From assembly GCA_036377595.1 (NCBI GenBank), contig DASUYB010000145.1, forward strand, positions 1-64,000: DNA of 64,000 nucleotides, read 5' to 3'. A program made the position numbers and the translations under genes. This DNA is from Longimicrobium sp. (lineage in GTDB: Bacteria > Gemmatimonadota > Gemmatimonadetes > Longimicrobiales > Longimicrobiaceae). Below the pieces are notes generated by a model that was not told where the DNA came from, did not search any database, and saw nothing but the letters and a program-made list of their open reading frames with translations. Of this stretch, positions 1 through 11,559 are shown one piece after another (positions within the stretch are counted from its first letter, which is position 1; the number at the start of each line of letters is the position of its first letter).

Positions 1-501
1 CACCGGCACGTGAAAGAGCGCTCGACTCAGGCCGTTGTAGATGCCGGAGACGAACGCCTTCTCGTACTTCCCTTCCTTGAATCCCGTGACCATGTCCGCC
101 GAATCGGCGAGGATCGGCGCGACGAGGCGCGGGATGTCTTCCGGCTTGAACTGAAGGTCAGCGGGATAGAACACGAGCACCGAACCCGACGAGTTCAGGT
201 AGCCGGTGCGCAGCGCGTCCGCGATGCCGCGCTTCGCGCGGTGACGGACGGTGCGAAGGAAGGGATACTGTCCACGTAGGCGCTGCAGCACGGCCCACGT
301 GTCGTCAGCCGAGCCGTCGTCGATGACGACGACTTCGTAGGAGGTCTCCGGATGCGAGGCGAACGCTTCCGCCGCGAGCTGCATGAACAGCGGAAGGTTC
401 TCCGCCTCGTCCTTCGCCGGCACGAGCACCGACACCTCGGCGCGCCGCGGTTCGGCAAGCGGTGCATACGCCACGATTGCTTCGCGGCGCCCGGTCGTCA
501 T
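1..501 (-). CDS. GT2-family glycosyltransferase, C-terminus cut by window edge
   Basis: Reading the minus strand from an ATG at 501 gives an open frame of 167 codons that runs off the left edge without a stop. Residues 22 onward show the GT-A fold opening (VSVLVPAKDEAENLP), then EVVVIDDGSADDTW and FYPADLQFKPEDIPRLV, which is the layout of dolichyl-phosphate-mannose-synthase-like GT2 enzymes. The usual acidic pair before ADLQ is partly replaced (PADLQ). The start overlaps the rpoN stop as ATGA, so it is the last visible gene of the Kdo/LPS operon and is probably translationally coupled. Donor and acceptor cannot be read from this fragment; a polyprenyl-phosphate or envelope-glycan substrate is inference. 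Confidence 0.85.
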   Translation of the reverse strand, partial: MTTGRREAIVAYAPLAEPRRAEVSVLVPAKDEAENLPLFMQLAAEAFASHPETSYEVVVIDDGSADDTWAVLQRLRGQYPFLRTVRHRAKRGIADALRTGYLNSSGSVLVFYPADLQFKPEDIPRLVAPILADSADMVTGFKEGKYEKAFVSGIYNGLSRALFHVPV

Positions 502-1991
502 ACGCGCTTGCGCATGCGTGCCGACAGCACGCCCAGCTGGTCGCGGTACTTGGCGACGGTGCGCCGTGCGATCTGCACGCCGCCTTCCTTCAGGATGTTG
601 ACGATCGCCTGGTCGGTGAGGGGATGCTTCGGGTCCTCATCGGCGACGAGCTTCTGGATCTGCGCCTTGATGCCCCGGGCGGACACGTCCTCGCCGGCGG
701 TGGTGGAGAGGCCGGACGAGAAGAAGAACTTGAGCGGGAGCACGCCGCGCGGCGTCTGGACGAACTTCTCGGTCGTCACGCGGCTCACCGTGCTCTCGTG
801 CATGTTGATCACCTCGGCCACCTCGCGCAGGGTGAGCGGCTTGAGGTATTGCACGCCTTTCTCGAAGAACTCGCGCTGCCGCTCGACGATGTAGTTCATC
901 ACCTTGAGCATCGTCTGCCGGCGCTGCTCGATCGCCTGGATCATCCAGTTGGCCGAGTTCAGCTTGTTGGAGATGAACTCCTTGTTCTCGCCCTGGAACT
1001 TCTTCTTGTCCTTGGCGATGTCGCGGTATGTCCGCGACAGCTTCAGCCGCGGCAGCGACGTGTCGTTGAGGAAGACCAGGTACTCGCCCTCGATCTTCTC
1101 CACGATCAGGTCGGGGATGATGTAGTTGTCGCCGTGGCTCGCGTACTTGAGGCCCGGCTTGGGGTCGAGCTTGGCCACCTCGTCGGCCGCGTCCTGCACG
1201 TCGCGCGGGGTGATCGACAGCTCCTTGCTGATCTCGCTCCAGCGGTGGTTGATCAGCTGGTCGAAGTACTGGTCGACGATGCGGTAGGCCAGCGACCCGG
1301 CCAGGCGCTCCTCGACCTCGGCGTGCGCCGGCTCGCCCTCGCCCGTCTCCTTCACCAGCTCCTGGACGACGGAGTCGCGCAGCTGCAGCAGGATGCACTC
1401 GCGCAGGTCGCGCGCGCCGATCCCCGGCGGGTCGAAGAGCTGGATCACCTGCAGCATCCGCTCGGCCTCTTCCACGCTGAACGGCGTCTCGCGGTCCCAC
1501 CCGTCGGTGCCGTGCATGAAGTCGTTCAGCGACTGCACGATCTCGTCGAGCGGCGCCTCGAGGTATCCCTCGTCGTTGATGTTGCCGATGATCTCCTCGC
1601 CCAGCAGGAGCTCGCGGTCCGACAGGCGCAGGAGCGTGAGCTGGTCCTGCAGGTGATCGCCCAGCTCGGGGGTGTCCACCGACACGGGCTCGTAGTACTC
1701 GCGCTCCTCGTACTCCTCGCGGCGGCCGCCGGTCTCGAAGCCGTTCAGGAGGATCTCCTCCCAGTCGATCTCGTCGTCCTTCTCCTGCTCCTTCTCGTCC
1801 TTGGGCTGCTCCACCTGCTCCTCGACGTCGCCTTCCACCATCTCCAGGAAGGGGTTGTTCAGCAGCTCCTGCTTGAGGTGCTGCTGCAGATCCAGGAGCG
1901 GCATGTAGAGAAGATCCATCGCCTGGTACAGGCGAGGGTTGATCTTCATCTCCTGCTTGAGGGTTGTCCCCTGGTACAGGCCCGTCTTCAT
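498..1991 (-). CDS. rpoN: RNA polymerase sigma-54 factor RpoN
   Basis: This 497-residue protein has the full sigma-54 architecture. Region I at the N-terminus is Gln/Leu-rich ([20 protein letters not shown]). An acidic stretch follows at about 55-90, then the core-binding region, a helix-turn-helix near [18 protein letters not shown], and the diagnostic RpoN box ARRTVAKYR at about 475-483. Length is normal for the family. Sigma-54 directs core polymerase to -24/-12 promoters and needs an AAA+ activator; none is in this window. The gene overlaps lptB upstream and the glycosyltransferase downstream by stop-start overlaps. Linkage of rpoN to lptB is familiar from proteobacteria and is kept here. 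Confidence 0.97.
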   Translation of the reverse strand: MKTGLYQGTTLKQEMKINPRLYQAMDLLYMPLLDLQQHLKQELLNNPFLEMVEGDVEEQVEQPKDEKEQEKDDEIDWEEILLNGFETGGRREEYEEREYYEPVSVDTPELGDHLQDQLTLLRLSDRELLLGEEIIGNINDEGYLEAPLDEIVQSLNDFMHGTDGWDRETPFSVEEAERMLQVIQLFDPPGIGARDLRECILLQLRDSVVQELVKETGEGEPAHAEVEERLAGSLAYRIVDQYFDQLINHRWSEISKELSITPRDVQDAADEVAKLDPKPGLKYASHGDNYIIPDLIVEKIEGEYLVFLNDTSLPRLKLSRTYRDIAKDKKKFQGENKEFISNKLNSANWMIQAIEQRRQTMLKVMNYIVERQREFFEKGVQYLKPLTLREVAEVINMHESTVSRVTTEKFVQTPRGVLPLKFFFSSGLSTTAGEDVSARGIKAQIQKLVADEDPKHPLTDQAIVNILKEGGVQIARRTVAKYRDQLGVLSARMRKRV

Positions 1992-3316
1992 ACCGCGTCT
2001 TCCGATTCAGGGTGATCGTACCGCTCGCGCATCCGGGCGGTCAGCGTGGGACCCAGGTAGATCTCCGCGACTTCGTCGTTCCAGACCAGCTCGCTGACCG
2101 TGCCGCTGACCCGCACGCGGCCCTCGTACATGATGTAGGCGCGATCGACGATGTCCAAGGTCTGCTCCACGTTGTGGTCGGAGATCAGCACTCCGATCCC
2201 GCGGCGGCGCAGGTCGCTCACGATCTGCTGGATGTCGTGCACGGCGATGGGGTCCACGCCGGCGAAAGGCTCGTCCAGCAGCATGAACTTGGGCTGCGAG
2301 ACCAGCGCGCGGGTGATCTCCAGCCGCCGCCGCTCGCCGCCCGAGAGCGCGTACGCCTTCGTCTTGCGGAGATGCTTGATCCCCAGCTCGTCGAGCAGCT
2401 CCTCGAGCCGCCGCTTTCGCTCGGCCTTGGTCAGCTTCATCATCTGCAGGATGGCCATCACGTTCTCCTCCACCGTCAGCCGGCGGAAGATGGACGGCTC
2501 CTGCGCCAGGTACCCGATCCCCGCGCGCGCCCGGCGGTACATCGGCACCCCGGTCAGCTCGCGCTGGCCGATGTACACCTTGCCGCGGTCGGGGCGGATC
2601 AGGCCGACGATCATGTAGAAGCTGGTGGTCTTCCCAGCCCCGTTCGGCCCCAGCAGCCCCACGATCTCGCCCTGCGCCACGTGGACGTCCACGTCGTTGA
2701 CCACCTTGCGGCCGCGGTAGGTCTTCACCAGCCCCTTGGCGGAGAGCGTCAGCCCGCCGGGGACGAGCATCGAGCGCCGCCGCTCGGGGTGCAGCACCTC
2801 CAAGTCGTGCTCCGACAGGGCGATGTCGGCGACGTCACCCTCCGCCTCCGCGGCGGCGACGGCGGCGCCGCCGTCGTGCCGGCTTCCGTGTGTCTCGTGC
2901 AGAATGGCCCGTATCCTCGTGTCGATGTGCTGCAGCATCTCCCCGGTCCCGGCGCCCTGCACCTCGCCCAGCGCCCAGGCGGGGAGGCGGACGAAGGCCC
3001 AGGGCGCGCCGCCGTTGGGCGACACGGGCTCGGCGTCGCCGTCGACCAGGAACTCGGCCACGCCGGCGGCGGAGAGCTGGCGGATCACCTGCTCGTCCAG
3101 GTAGCGCACCGTCTCGGGCGCGGGGAAGTTCTCCGGCGCCTGCCCGTCCCCAGCATACCAACGGTGGTACTCCTCGCGCACGCGGGTCAGCCAGCGGGCG
3201 CGGTCCACCGGGTGCGCGCCGTCGTCGGCCTCGATCAGCGCCCGCAGCGCGATCAGCGCCGAGAGCCCGCCCGCGCCGGTGGCGCTGACGATCCGTTCCA
3301 GCCTGGGCTCCGTCAA
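1988..3316 (-). CDS. lptB: LPS export ABC ATPase LptB with a ~180-residue N-terminal extension
   Basis: Residues from about 183 on are a complete LptB: Walker A GPNGAGKT near 223-230, Q-loop in [20 protein letters not shown], signature LSGGERRR, Walker [14 protein letters not shown] and switch His in [18 protein letters not shown]. LptB powers the LptBFG transporter that lifts LPS to the Lpt bridge. The family is usually about 240 residues. This frame has 442, because an extra domain ([10 protein letters not shown] onward) that I do not recognise precedes an internal Met-183. The frame is open throughout and its start overlaps the lptA-like stop (ATGA), so either a fusion or an internal second start is possible. 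The ATPase call is firm; the extension is of unknown function. Confidence 0.93.
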   Translation of the reverse strand: MTEPRLERIVSATGAGGLSALIALRALIEADDGAHPVDRARWLTRVREEYHRWYAGDGQAPENFPAPETVRYLDEQVIRQLSAAGVAEFLVDGDAEPVSPNGGAPWAFVRLPAWALGEVQGAGTGEMLQHIDTRIRAILHETHGSRHDGGAAVAAAEAEGDVADIALSEHDLEVLHPERRRSMLVPGGLTLSAKGLVKTYRGRKVVNDVDVHVAQGEIVGLLGPNGAGKTTSFYMIVGLIRPDRGKVYIGQRELTGVPMYRRARAGIGYLAQEPSIFRRLTVEENVMAILQMMKLTKAERKRRLEELLDELGIKHLRKTKAYALSGGERRRLEITRALVSQPKFMLLDEPFAGVDPIAVHDIQQIVSDLRRRGIGVLISDHNVEQTLDIVDRAYIMYEGRVRVSGTVSELVWNDEVAEIYLGPTLTARMRERYDHPESEDAV

Positions 3317-5001
3317 GGCGCGCCTCCCGCGGTCCCGTAACCCCGTCCGACCGTCGACGACGCCTGCGGCGTGGTGGGCGCCGGCGCCGGCGGAGGCGCG
3401 GGGGGATTGGCCGGAGGGCGGCTGTTCGGCGCCGTCCCCGAGCGCGGCCCGCTCCCCGTCGTCGTCGCGGGGCGCGACTGCGTCTGCGTCTGTCCCGGGC
3501 GCGCGGCTCCGCCCGGCGGCGCCTGCGCGCCCGGCCTCGCCGCGCGCGCGGTGTCGTTGGAGGCCGTGCGCGTCTCGGGGTCGAGGTAGACGCCCTGCTT
3601 CAGCCCGCGCACGTGGGCCACGTCGACCTCGCCCTCCTTGAAGGTCAGGTCGATGCGGTCGCCGATCAGGTAGTTCAGCGCCTGCTTCTGCCCCGGCTGC
3701 AGCGGGTGCGCGGAGTCGGGCTTCATCCGGTAGAGCGAGCGCGCGTCGCCGATGGCCAGCAGCCGCTCGATCTCCGTCTTCGTCGTATCCCCCCGCGCCG
3801 TGTCCGGCCGCGCGGGACGGCCGGCGAGGCGGACGCTGTCTCCCCGCGCGCTGCGGCCGCGCGCGCTGTCCGGGCGGACGGAGTCGGTCTTGAAGAAGGC
3901 GAAGATGGTGTCGGCCGTGAGGACGTCCTTCTCCGACAGCTCCTCGGGCGGCACCGTCATCGGCCGCGCGGGCGCCGTGGTGGCGATCGCCCCGCTGTCC
4001 GCCACCACGCTGCGCACGGGGATGGTGTCCCAGCTCTCCCCCCGCGCCTTCCCCACCGCGTTCACCTGGCGCAGCCGCTGGTCGGGGAGGATGGCCTCGA
4101 TCGAATCCGCCTCGATGCGGAAGCCCTTGGCCACGGCGATGGAGCGGCCGGTCGTCGTCGATCCCGGCACCTGGCCGCCGGTCATGCGCTGCAGCAGGTC
4201 GCGCTCGAAGAACATGCGCAGCAGCGGCCCGGTCACCGTCAGCCGCTCGCTCTCCAGCCGTGCGTTGTTCTGCGCGACGACGCGGGAGACCGAGCCGTTC
4301 TGCAGGTCGCTGGTGATCAGGTCGCCGGAGAGGTGGTACTTCTCGTTGTCGACCTTGGCCTGACGGCGCAGCTCCACGTGGTCGGCCACCTGGTCGTAGT
4401 ACGCCTCCTCGGCGGTCGAGCGGGTGCCGTTGTCGTTGATCACCACGTTCCCGGTCGCCGTCATGTACCGGTCGCCGACGGAGGTCACGCGGTCGGCGTC
4501 GATCTCCATCGGGTTGCGGCGATTGCTGCCGCCGCCGCTGTTCTTGGGGACGACGGTGACGTGCGGGCGCTGCGTCGCGGTCGTCTGCGACTCGGGGCGG
4601 CCCTGCATGGCGCGGAAGTACTCCAGCTCGGGCCCGCGCAGCGTGCTTCCCTTCTGCTTGTCGGTGAAGACCACGTTTCCCGTGGCGTACAGCCGCCCCG
4701 TCTGCGAGTTGTAGGTCGCGTTCTCGGAGGTCAGCGAGCGCGTGGGGTCCTGGAAGTCGACCTGGCGGAAGAGCTGCACCTCGTTCTGCGCCGAGTAGAT
4801 CACCGCGCTGTCGGCGCGCAGCTCCTCGCCGTTGCTGCAGCGCACCAGCAGCGGCCCCTGCGCGCTGATCACGCGGTTGCGCGGGTCGCCCACCGCCGTC
4901 CAGTTGCCGCGCTGGGACACCAGCTCGCAGGTGTTCTGCGCGGCGGCGGCCGTGGCCACCGTCGGCAGGAGCAGGGCGAGGGAGAGGAGGAGGCGCCTCA
5001 T
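3313..5001 (-). CDS. Large LptA/OstA-like periplasmic LPS-transport protein
   Basis: The start at 5001 overlaps the lptC stop and gives a clear Sec signal peptide ([21 protein letters not shown]). The mature part repeats the OstA/LptA beta-jellyroll pattern: [72 protein letters not shown]. LptA forms the bridge that carries LPS across the periplasm. At 562 residues it is about three times the usual LptA. It has more strand repeats and ends in a Pro/Thr/Ala-rich tail of about 100 residues. It could combine the LptA role with the N-terminal domain of LptD; no LptD barrel is present in the window. Position between lptC and lptB supports the role. Confidence 0.85.
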   Translation of the reverse strand: MRRLLLSLALLLPTVATAAAAQNTCELVSQRGNWTAVGDPRNRVISAQGPLLVRCSNGEELRADSAVIYSAQNEVQLFRQVDFQDPTRSLTSENATYNSQTGRLYATGNVVFTDKQKGSTLRGPELEYFRAMQGRPESQTTATQRPHVTVVPKNSGGGSNRRNPMEIDADRVTSVGDRYMTATGNVVINDNGTRSTAEEAYYDQVADHVELRRQAKVDNEKYHLSGDLITSDLQNGSVSRVVAQNNARLESERLTVTGPLLRMFFERDLLQRMTGGQVPGSTTTGRSIAVAKGFRIEADSIEAILPDQRLRQVNAVGKARGESWDTIPVRSVVADSGAIATTAPARPMTVPPEELSEKDVLTADTIFAFFKTDSVRPDSARGRSARGDSVRLAGRPARPDTARGDTTKTEIERLLAIGDARSLYRMKPDSAHPLQPGQKQALNYLIGDRIDLTFKEGEVDVAHVRGLKQGVYLDPETRTASNDTARAARPGAQAPPGGAARPGQTQTQSRPATTTGSGPRSGTAPNSRPPANPPAPPPAPAPTTPQASSTVGRGYGTAGGAP

Positions 5002-5573
5002 CAGAAGGTCAGCCCTCCGCTTCCCACCTTCACCCCCGTGGCCCGGCTGTTCTTCCCCTGCACGTTGGTGAAGGCCGAGTTCGAGGTGAAGCCGTCGGAG
5101 ATGAGCGTCTGCCCGTTCTCCTCGATGGTGGTCAGCTTCTCGCTCCACACGCGGTCGGCGCGCTGGTCCCAGTGCAGCTCCTCGCTCTTGATGGTGCGCA
5201 TCCCCTTGTCGCCCTGGGTGATCAGCACCACGTCGTCGCGCGCCGTCATCATCCCGTTCGACTGGTCGTACTCGCCCGTCTTCGAGGTCAGCTTGCTGGG
5301 CGCGCGGCCGGGCTCGAAGAAGGTCAGCCGCACGCGCCGCAGCTGCGAGCGCGTCTCGCCCTCGGGGGTGATGGCGGTGTCGGCGTCGAGGTCGGCCTTC
5401 AGCCGCCCCTCCTCGCTGATCTTCAGGTTCATCCCCACCGTCACCTGGTTGCTGTTGGCGTCGAGCGCCACGGCCGGCCCCGACGGCGCGCCGCCGCACG
5501 CGGCGAGGGCCACGAGGCCGAGCATCGGCAGCCAGCGAACGGATCGGGAGATACGCATCTGCTTCGGGTTCAT
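5001..5573 (-). CDS. lptC: LPS export protein LptC, lipoprotein form
   Basis: The 190-residue product begins with a lipoprotein signal (LGLVALAAC, lipobox Cys at 26) followed by a single LptC-like beta-jellyroll: [37 protein letters not shown] and [19 protein letters not shown] are typical of LptC/YrbK. LptC links the LptBFG membrane complex to LptA. The familiar LptC has a membrane-spanning N-terminus. A lipid anchor here is an apparent variation. The ATG at 5573 lies 5 nt after the kdsD stop, and the stop overlaps the start of the lptA-like gene. Confidence 0.88.
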   Translation of the reverse strand: MNPKQMRISRSVRWLPMLGLVALAACGGAPSGPAVALDANSNQVTVGMNLKISEEGRLKADLDADTAITPEGETRSQLRRVRLTFFEPGRAPSKLTSKTGEYDQSNGMMTARDDVVLITQGDKGMRTIKSEELHWDQRADRVWSEKLTTIEENGQTLISDGFTSNSAFTNVQGKNSRATGVKVGSGGLTF

Positions 5574-5578
5574 GGAGA

Positions 5579-6586
5579 TCACACCGCCCCCGCGCGCATC
5601 AGGTCGTGCAGGTGCACCATCCCCACCACGCGACGGGTTTCGTCGAGCACCGGCAGCGCCATCACCCCGTGCCGCTCCATCACGCCCACGGCTGACGCGG
5701 CCAGCTGGTCGGGTTCGGCGGTGCGGGGCTGCCGGGTCATGATCCCGGATACGGCGATCGTAAAAAACTGTTCCTCGCGCTCCATCAGCCGCGTCAGGTC
5801 GCCGCTGGTGACCACGCCGAGGAGCTTCCCCTCCCCGTCCACGACGGCGACGGTGCCGCGGCGCTCGGCCAGGAGGACCACCGCTTCCCGCATCGTCGCC
5901 GCGGGTCCGAGGAGCGGGAGATCCTTCGTCACCATCACATCGGCGACGCGGAGGATGAGCCGCCGGCCGAGCGAGCCGCCCGGGTGCAGCCGGGCGAAGT
6001 CGTCGCGCCCGAAGCCGCGGCGCAGCAGCAGGGCGACCGCGAGCGCATCGCCCATCGCCAGCGCGGCCGTCGTCGACGATGTGGGGGCGAGATCGTGCGG
6101 GCAGGCCTCCTCGGCCACCGAGCAGTCGAGCACGAACTCCGACTGCCGCTCCAGCGACGAATCGCGTCGCCCCGTCATCGCGACGAGACGCACGCCCATC
6201 CGGCCGAGGTGCTCCACCAGCCCGCGCAGCTCCTCGCTCTCGCCGCTGCGGGAGAGGAGGATGGCCACGTCGCCCGTTCCCACGATCCCCAGGTCGCCGT
6301 GCAGCGCCTCCACCGGGTGGAGGAAGGTCGCCGGCGTGCCGGTGGACGTCAGCGTCGCCGCGATCTTGCGGGCGATGATCCCGCTCTTCCCCACGCCGGA
6401 GACGATCACGCGGCCGTCGGCGTCGAGGATAGCCTCCACCGCGCCGGCGAAGTCGTCGCCGATGCGCGCCTCGAGCGCGGCCACGGCGGCGGCTTCCTGG
6501 CGGATCACGCGGCGGGCGCGCTCCAGCGTCTCCTCCAGCGACAGCGCCACCATCCCCTCGGGCGCGGCGAGCGTCTCCACGCTCAT
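5579..6586 (-). CDS. kdsD: Arabinose-5-phosphate isomerase KdsD/KpsF
   Basis: The enzyme interconverts ribulose-5-phosphate and arabinose-5-phosphate, the first step of Kdo synthesis. The 335-residue protein has an N-terminal SIS domain (VIVSGVGKSGIIARKIAATL, ILLSRSGESEELRGLVEHL, SVAEEACPHDLAPTSSTTA) and two C-terminal CBS repeats (VADVMVTKDLPLL and VSGIMTRQPRTAEPDQL). Length matches the family. The start MSVETLAAPEG at 6586 is preferred over upstream in-frame codons because it overlaps the kdsC stop as ATGA and because the upstream extension is an Arg/Gly-rich shadow of kdsC. Confidence 0.96.
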   Translation of the reverse strand: MSVETLAAPEGMVALSLEETLERARRVIRQEAAAVAALEARIGDDFAGAVEAILDADGRVIVSGVGKSGIIARKIAATLTSTGTPATFLHPVEALHGDLGIVGTGDVAILLSRSGESEELRGLVEHLGRMGVRLVAMTGRRDSSLERQSEFVLDCSVAEEACPHDLAPTSSTTAALAMGDALAVALLLRRGFGRDDFARLHPGGSLGRRLILRVADVMVTKDLPLLGPAATMREAVVLLAERRGTVAVVDGEGKLLGVVTSGDLTRLMEREEQFFTIAVSGIMTRQPRTAEPDQLAASAVGVMERHGVMALPVLDETRRVVGMVHLHDLMRAGAV

Positions 6587-7161
6587 CCGGCCCTCCGCGC
6601 GACGGCGGCCTCGCGGTCGCGCACGTAGGCCTCCACCCGCTCGGCCCACTCTCCGCGCGCGCCCAGCAGCGCCTCGGCGAACTCGCGCACCGCGCCGCGC
6701 CCGCCCTCGCGCTCCGCGGCCCAGGCGGCGCACGCCCGCGCATCCGCCGTCGCGTTGCCGACCACGGCGGGGAAGCCGACGCGGCGGAGGATGGGAAGGT
6801 CGGGGAGGTCGTCGCCCACGAACGCGGTCTCCTCCCAGCCGATCCCCAGCCGCTCCAGCATCGCCTCGATGGTCTGCAGCTTGGCCGCCGTGCGGTCCTG
6901 GTGCACTTCGTCGATCTCCAGCTCCTCGGCGCGGATGCGCACGGCGTGCGATTCGCGGCCGGTGACGATGGCCACGTGGAGGCCGGCTTCCTTCATCAGC
7001 CGGATCCCCAGCCCGTCCTGGATGTCGAAGCGCTTCAGCTCCACGGGTTCCCCGCTCTCGGTGGCGCCGAGGTAGATGCCGCCGTCGGTCATCACCCCGT
7101 CCACGTCCAGGATCACCAGCCGGATGCGCCGCGCCAGCGCCGGATCGATGCGCTCAGCCAC
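6583..7161 (-). CDS. kdsC: Kdo-8-phosphate phosphatase KdsC
   Basis: This is a 192-residue HAD-superfamily C0 phosphatase that removes phosphate from Kdo-8-P. Motif I is LVILDVDGVMTDGGIYLG with both catalytic Asp residues. HVAIVTGRES provides motif II, and VGDDLPDLPILRRVGFPAVV gives motif IV. The start is GTG at 7161, overlapping the kdsA stop by 8 nt. It is flanked by kdsA and kdsD, so three consecutive Kdo steps are adjacent. Confidence 0.96.
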   Translation of the reverse strand: MAERIDPALARRIRLVILDVDGVMTDGGIYLGATESGEPVELKRFDIQDGLGIRLMKEAGLHVAIVTGRESHAVRIRAEELEIDEVHQDRTAAKLQTIEAMLERLGIGWEETAFVGDDLPDLPILRRVGFPAVVGNATADARACAAWAAEREGGRGAVREFAEALLGARGEWAERVEAYVRDREAAVARRAG

Positions 7162-8038
7162 GCGGCGCCGCCTCCCAGTCGAGCACGCGCGCGGCGGCGC
7201 GGATCTCCAGCACCTGCTCCAGCAGCGGGCGAAGGCGGGCCAGCGGGAGCATGTTGGTGGTGTCGCTCAGCCCCTTCGCGGGGTCGGGATGCGTCTCCAG
7301 GAAGAGCGCGTCCGCGCCCGCCGCCACCGCCGCCCGCACCAGCGCGGGGATGTGCCGCGGCTCGCCGCCGCTGACGCCCGCGCCCTCGCCGGGGCGCTGC
7401 ACCGAGTGGGTGCCGTCGAACACCGCCGGCGCGCCCGTGGCCTCGCGCATCAGCGCGAACGAGCGCATGTCGACGACGAGGTTGCCGTAGCCGAAGAAGG
7501 TGCCGCGCTCCGTCACCGCCACGCCGGGCGCGCCCGCGCCGCGCACCTTGGCCGCGGCGCCCTTCATCTCCGCGGGCCCCATCCACTGCCCCTTCTTCAC
7601 GTTCACCGGCTTCCCCGTCGCCCCGGCGGCGACGAGCAGGTCCGTCTGCCGGCAGAGGAAGGCGGGGATCTGCAGCGCGTCCACCACGTCGGCGACGGGT
7701 CCACACTGCTCGGGGAGATGGACGTCGGTGATCAGCGGCAGCCCCGTCTCCGCGCGCACCTTCGCCAGCTTCTCCAGCCCCTCGTCCACCCCCGGCCCGC
7801 GGGGAGAGCCGGGGGACGAGCGGTTGGCCTTGTCGAAGCTGGCCTTGAACACGATCGGCACCCCCAGGTCGTCCGCGATCCGCGCCAGCGCCTCGCCCAC
7901 GCAGACGTTCAGCGCGTCGCTCTCCAGCACGCACGGCCCCGCGATCACCCAGAACGGCGCGCCCAGGCGGAAGAGCGCCCGAATGTCATTCGTCGGTCTC
8001 GCTTGTACCGCCTGCGCGTGGGTAGAAACGACACTCAT
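7154..8038 (-). CDS. kdsA: Kdo-8-phosphate synthase KdsA, metal-dependent type
   Basis: KdsA condenses phosphoenolpyruvate with arabinose-5-phosphate. The 294 residues contain WVIAGPCVLES near 30-40, VFKASFDKANRSS, LITDVHLPEQC, CRQTDLL, VNVKKGQWM and TERGTFFGYGNLVVDMRSF, all standard for the family. Cys-36 in IAGPC is the residue that distinguishes metal-requiring KdsA from the E. coli type, which has Asn there. The Met start overlaps the stop of the preceding small gene (ATGA). Confidence 0.96.
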   Translation of the reverse strand: MSVVSTHAQAVQARPTNDIRALFRLGAPFWVIAGPCVLESDALNVCVGEALARIADDLGVPIVFKASFDKANRSSPGSPRGPGVDEGLEKLAKVRAETGLPLITDVHLPEQCGPVADVVDALQIPAFLCRQTDLLVAAGATGKPVNVKKGQWMGPAEMKGAAAKVRGAGAPGVAVTERGTFFGYGNLVVDMRSFALMREATGAPAVFDGTHSVQRPGEGAGVSGGEPRHIPALVRAAVAAGADALFLETHPDPAKGLSDTTNMLPLARLRPLLEQVLEIRAAARVLDWEAAPRG

Positions 8039-8388
8039 CCAGCAGCTCCAAGCACGGCGCGGATATCGTCTCGAATCTGTGCCAACGCCCCACCCACCCG
8101 TTCGTCTTCTTGCACAGCGGAACGAATTCGCTGGTGCTCACTATCCCGCAGGTCTCCCGCACGCCGGAGCATCACCTTGGCGTGCTCGTTGAGGAGTTCC
8201 ACGTCCCTTTGGACAAAACTCACATCATCGCCGCGGATGAGTGCCTGATATCTACGAGCGATGTCGCCCAATGCCTTCCCTTCGCTCTCGAGGAAACGAG
8301 TCATCGACTCAGCGTATTCCTCCAGTAAACCGTACCGGATCACGGCCTCTGTCATATCACCGGCTCCGGTCCGTATCGGGGAACGCAT
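8035..8388 (-). CDS. Small helical protein of unknown function inside the Kdo operon
   Basis: The product has 117 residues, or 106 if Met-12 at 8355 is used, and no signal peptide or membrane segment. It is predicted largely alpha-helical with heptad-like spacing (LLNEHAKVMLRRAGDLRDSEHQRI). GGGAG lies just upstream of the ATG at 8388. Coding is supported by position: it begins 2 nt after the pyrG stop and its stop overlaps the kdsA start. Base composition is visibly less GC-rich than its neighbours, suggesting later insertion. The pattern is faintly reminiscent of FlgN/helical-chaperone proteins, but I do not assign a function. Confidence 0.7.
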   Translation of the reverse strand: MRSPIRTGAGDMTEAVIRYGLLEEYAESMTRFLESEGKALGDIARRYQALIRGDDVSFVQRDVELLNEHAKVMLRRAGDLRDSEHQRIRSAVQEDERVGGALAQIRDDIRAVLGAAG

Positions 8389-8389
8389 C

Positions 8390-10854
<2,465 letters not shown>

Positions 10855-10917
10855 CGGCTTGCCGGCCCCTGTGGGGCGGTGAGAGCGCGGCGGGCGATTG
10901 CAATAATCACGCCATCC

Positions 10918-10946
10918 AACCTAACTCGCGCTCGTCCGATTGTCAA
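10918..10946 (-). promoter_or_regulatory. Candidate sigma-70-type promoter of the Kdo/LPT operon
   Basis: On the minus strand TTGACA (10946-10941) is separated by exactly 17 nt from TAGGTT (10923-10918). The predicted start site near 10911 leaves a leader of roughly 57 nt before the kdsB ATG. The -35 box is a perfect consensus; the -10 box is weak by E. coli standards. Confidence 0.5.
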
Positions 10947-11348
10947 AGCACGGATTTTCGTCCTCATCCGCCGCTCATCCGCGGCGGCTCCGATCCGCCG
11001 CTGGCGCGTTCGGCGCGGGCCGTCCGCGGACCCGGATCACGATCCCATTCCCGGGCAAACGGGACGCCGCCGACGCGACCGAACGCGGCCGCGGCGCATC
11101 CGATCGCGCCGGAACGCGTACACCGTCCGACCCGCCGCGATCACGACGAAGCGGGCGTGAGGAGACGGCGTAGCAGAAATGCTTCGTCCGAAACGCAGCC
11201 GCCGGATTCCGTCCTGCACAGGCGGAGACGCGGTGCAGATCTCCCAAGTATCACCACTGCAACGGGTTGGAAGAAGATGGAATCGATGGCGCCGTCGCGT
11301 TGTCCAATCTCCCGTCCATGCTTTGTAGCGCGTGTACCACGCGAACTG

Positions 11349-11377
11349 TTGTGCGAAGCTGTAGCAGGGGTTATCAT
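11349..11377 (+). promoter_or_regulatory. Candidate promoter of the first S74 fibre gene
   Basis: TTGTGC (11349-11354), a 17-nt spacer and TATCAT (11372-11377, five of six consensus positions) point toward the gene at 11560. This would give a leader of about 175 nt. The C-run that follows (11381-11390) is unusual for a leader. Confidence 0.4.
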
Positions 11378-11559
11378 ACCGCACCCCCCCGTGACGAGCT
11401 CTGTCACACCCCTGCACCAGACACGCACGACCGCCTCCACGGACCCTTCGCCGGGTCCGCGCTTCGTTCGCGCGCGTCCGACGATCCACCCTGCTCCGGC
11501 CCGGGTATCCACCCGGAGCCCCTGACCCGAACAACATCCGGACTCCGCCCCGCCCGCAC

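Larger units (their letters stand above)
10855..11559. other. Divergent intergenic region between kdsB and the S74 island
   Basis: About 700 nt separate the divergent kdsB and first S74 gene. Apart from the two promoter candidates I see no conserved ORF, RNA or repeat of the families found elsewhere. Open frames crossing it on both strands are Arg/Ser-rich and look like GC-driven shadows. The leader of the S74 gene downstream of 11384 is C-rich. Confidence 0.5.

Noticed and set aside
462-2015. A 517-codon plus-strand frame opposite rpoN, and many similar long frames opposite or beside real genes
   Set aside because: Their composition is Arg/Ala/His/Leu-rich without family motifs, and they overlap genes with unambiguous motifs; they are frame shadows of high GC.
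10855-11559. Minus-strand frames in the kdsB-S74 gap as genes
   Set aside because: Low-complexity Arg/Ser-rich products, no ribosome binding site and no motifs.
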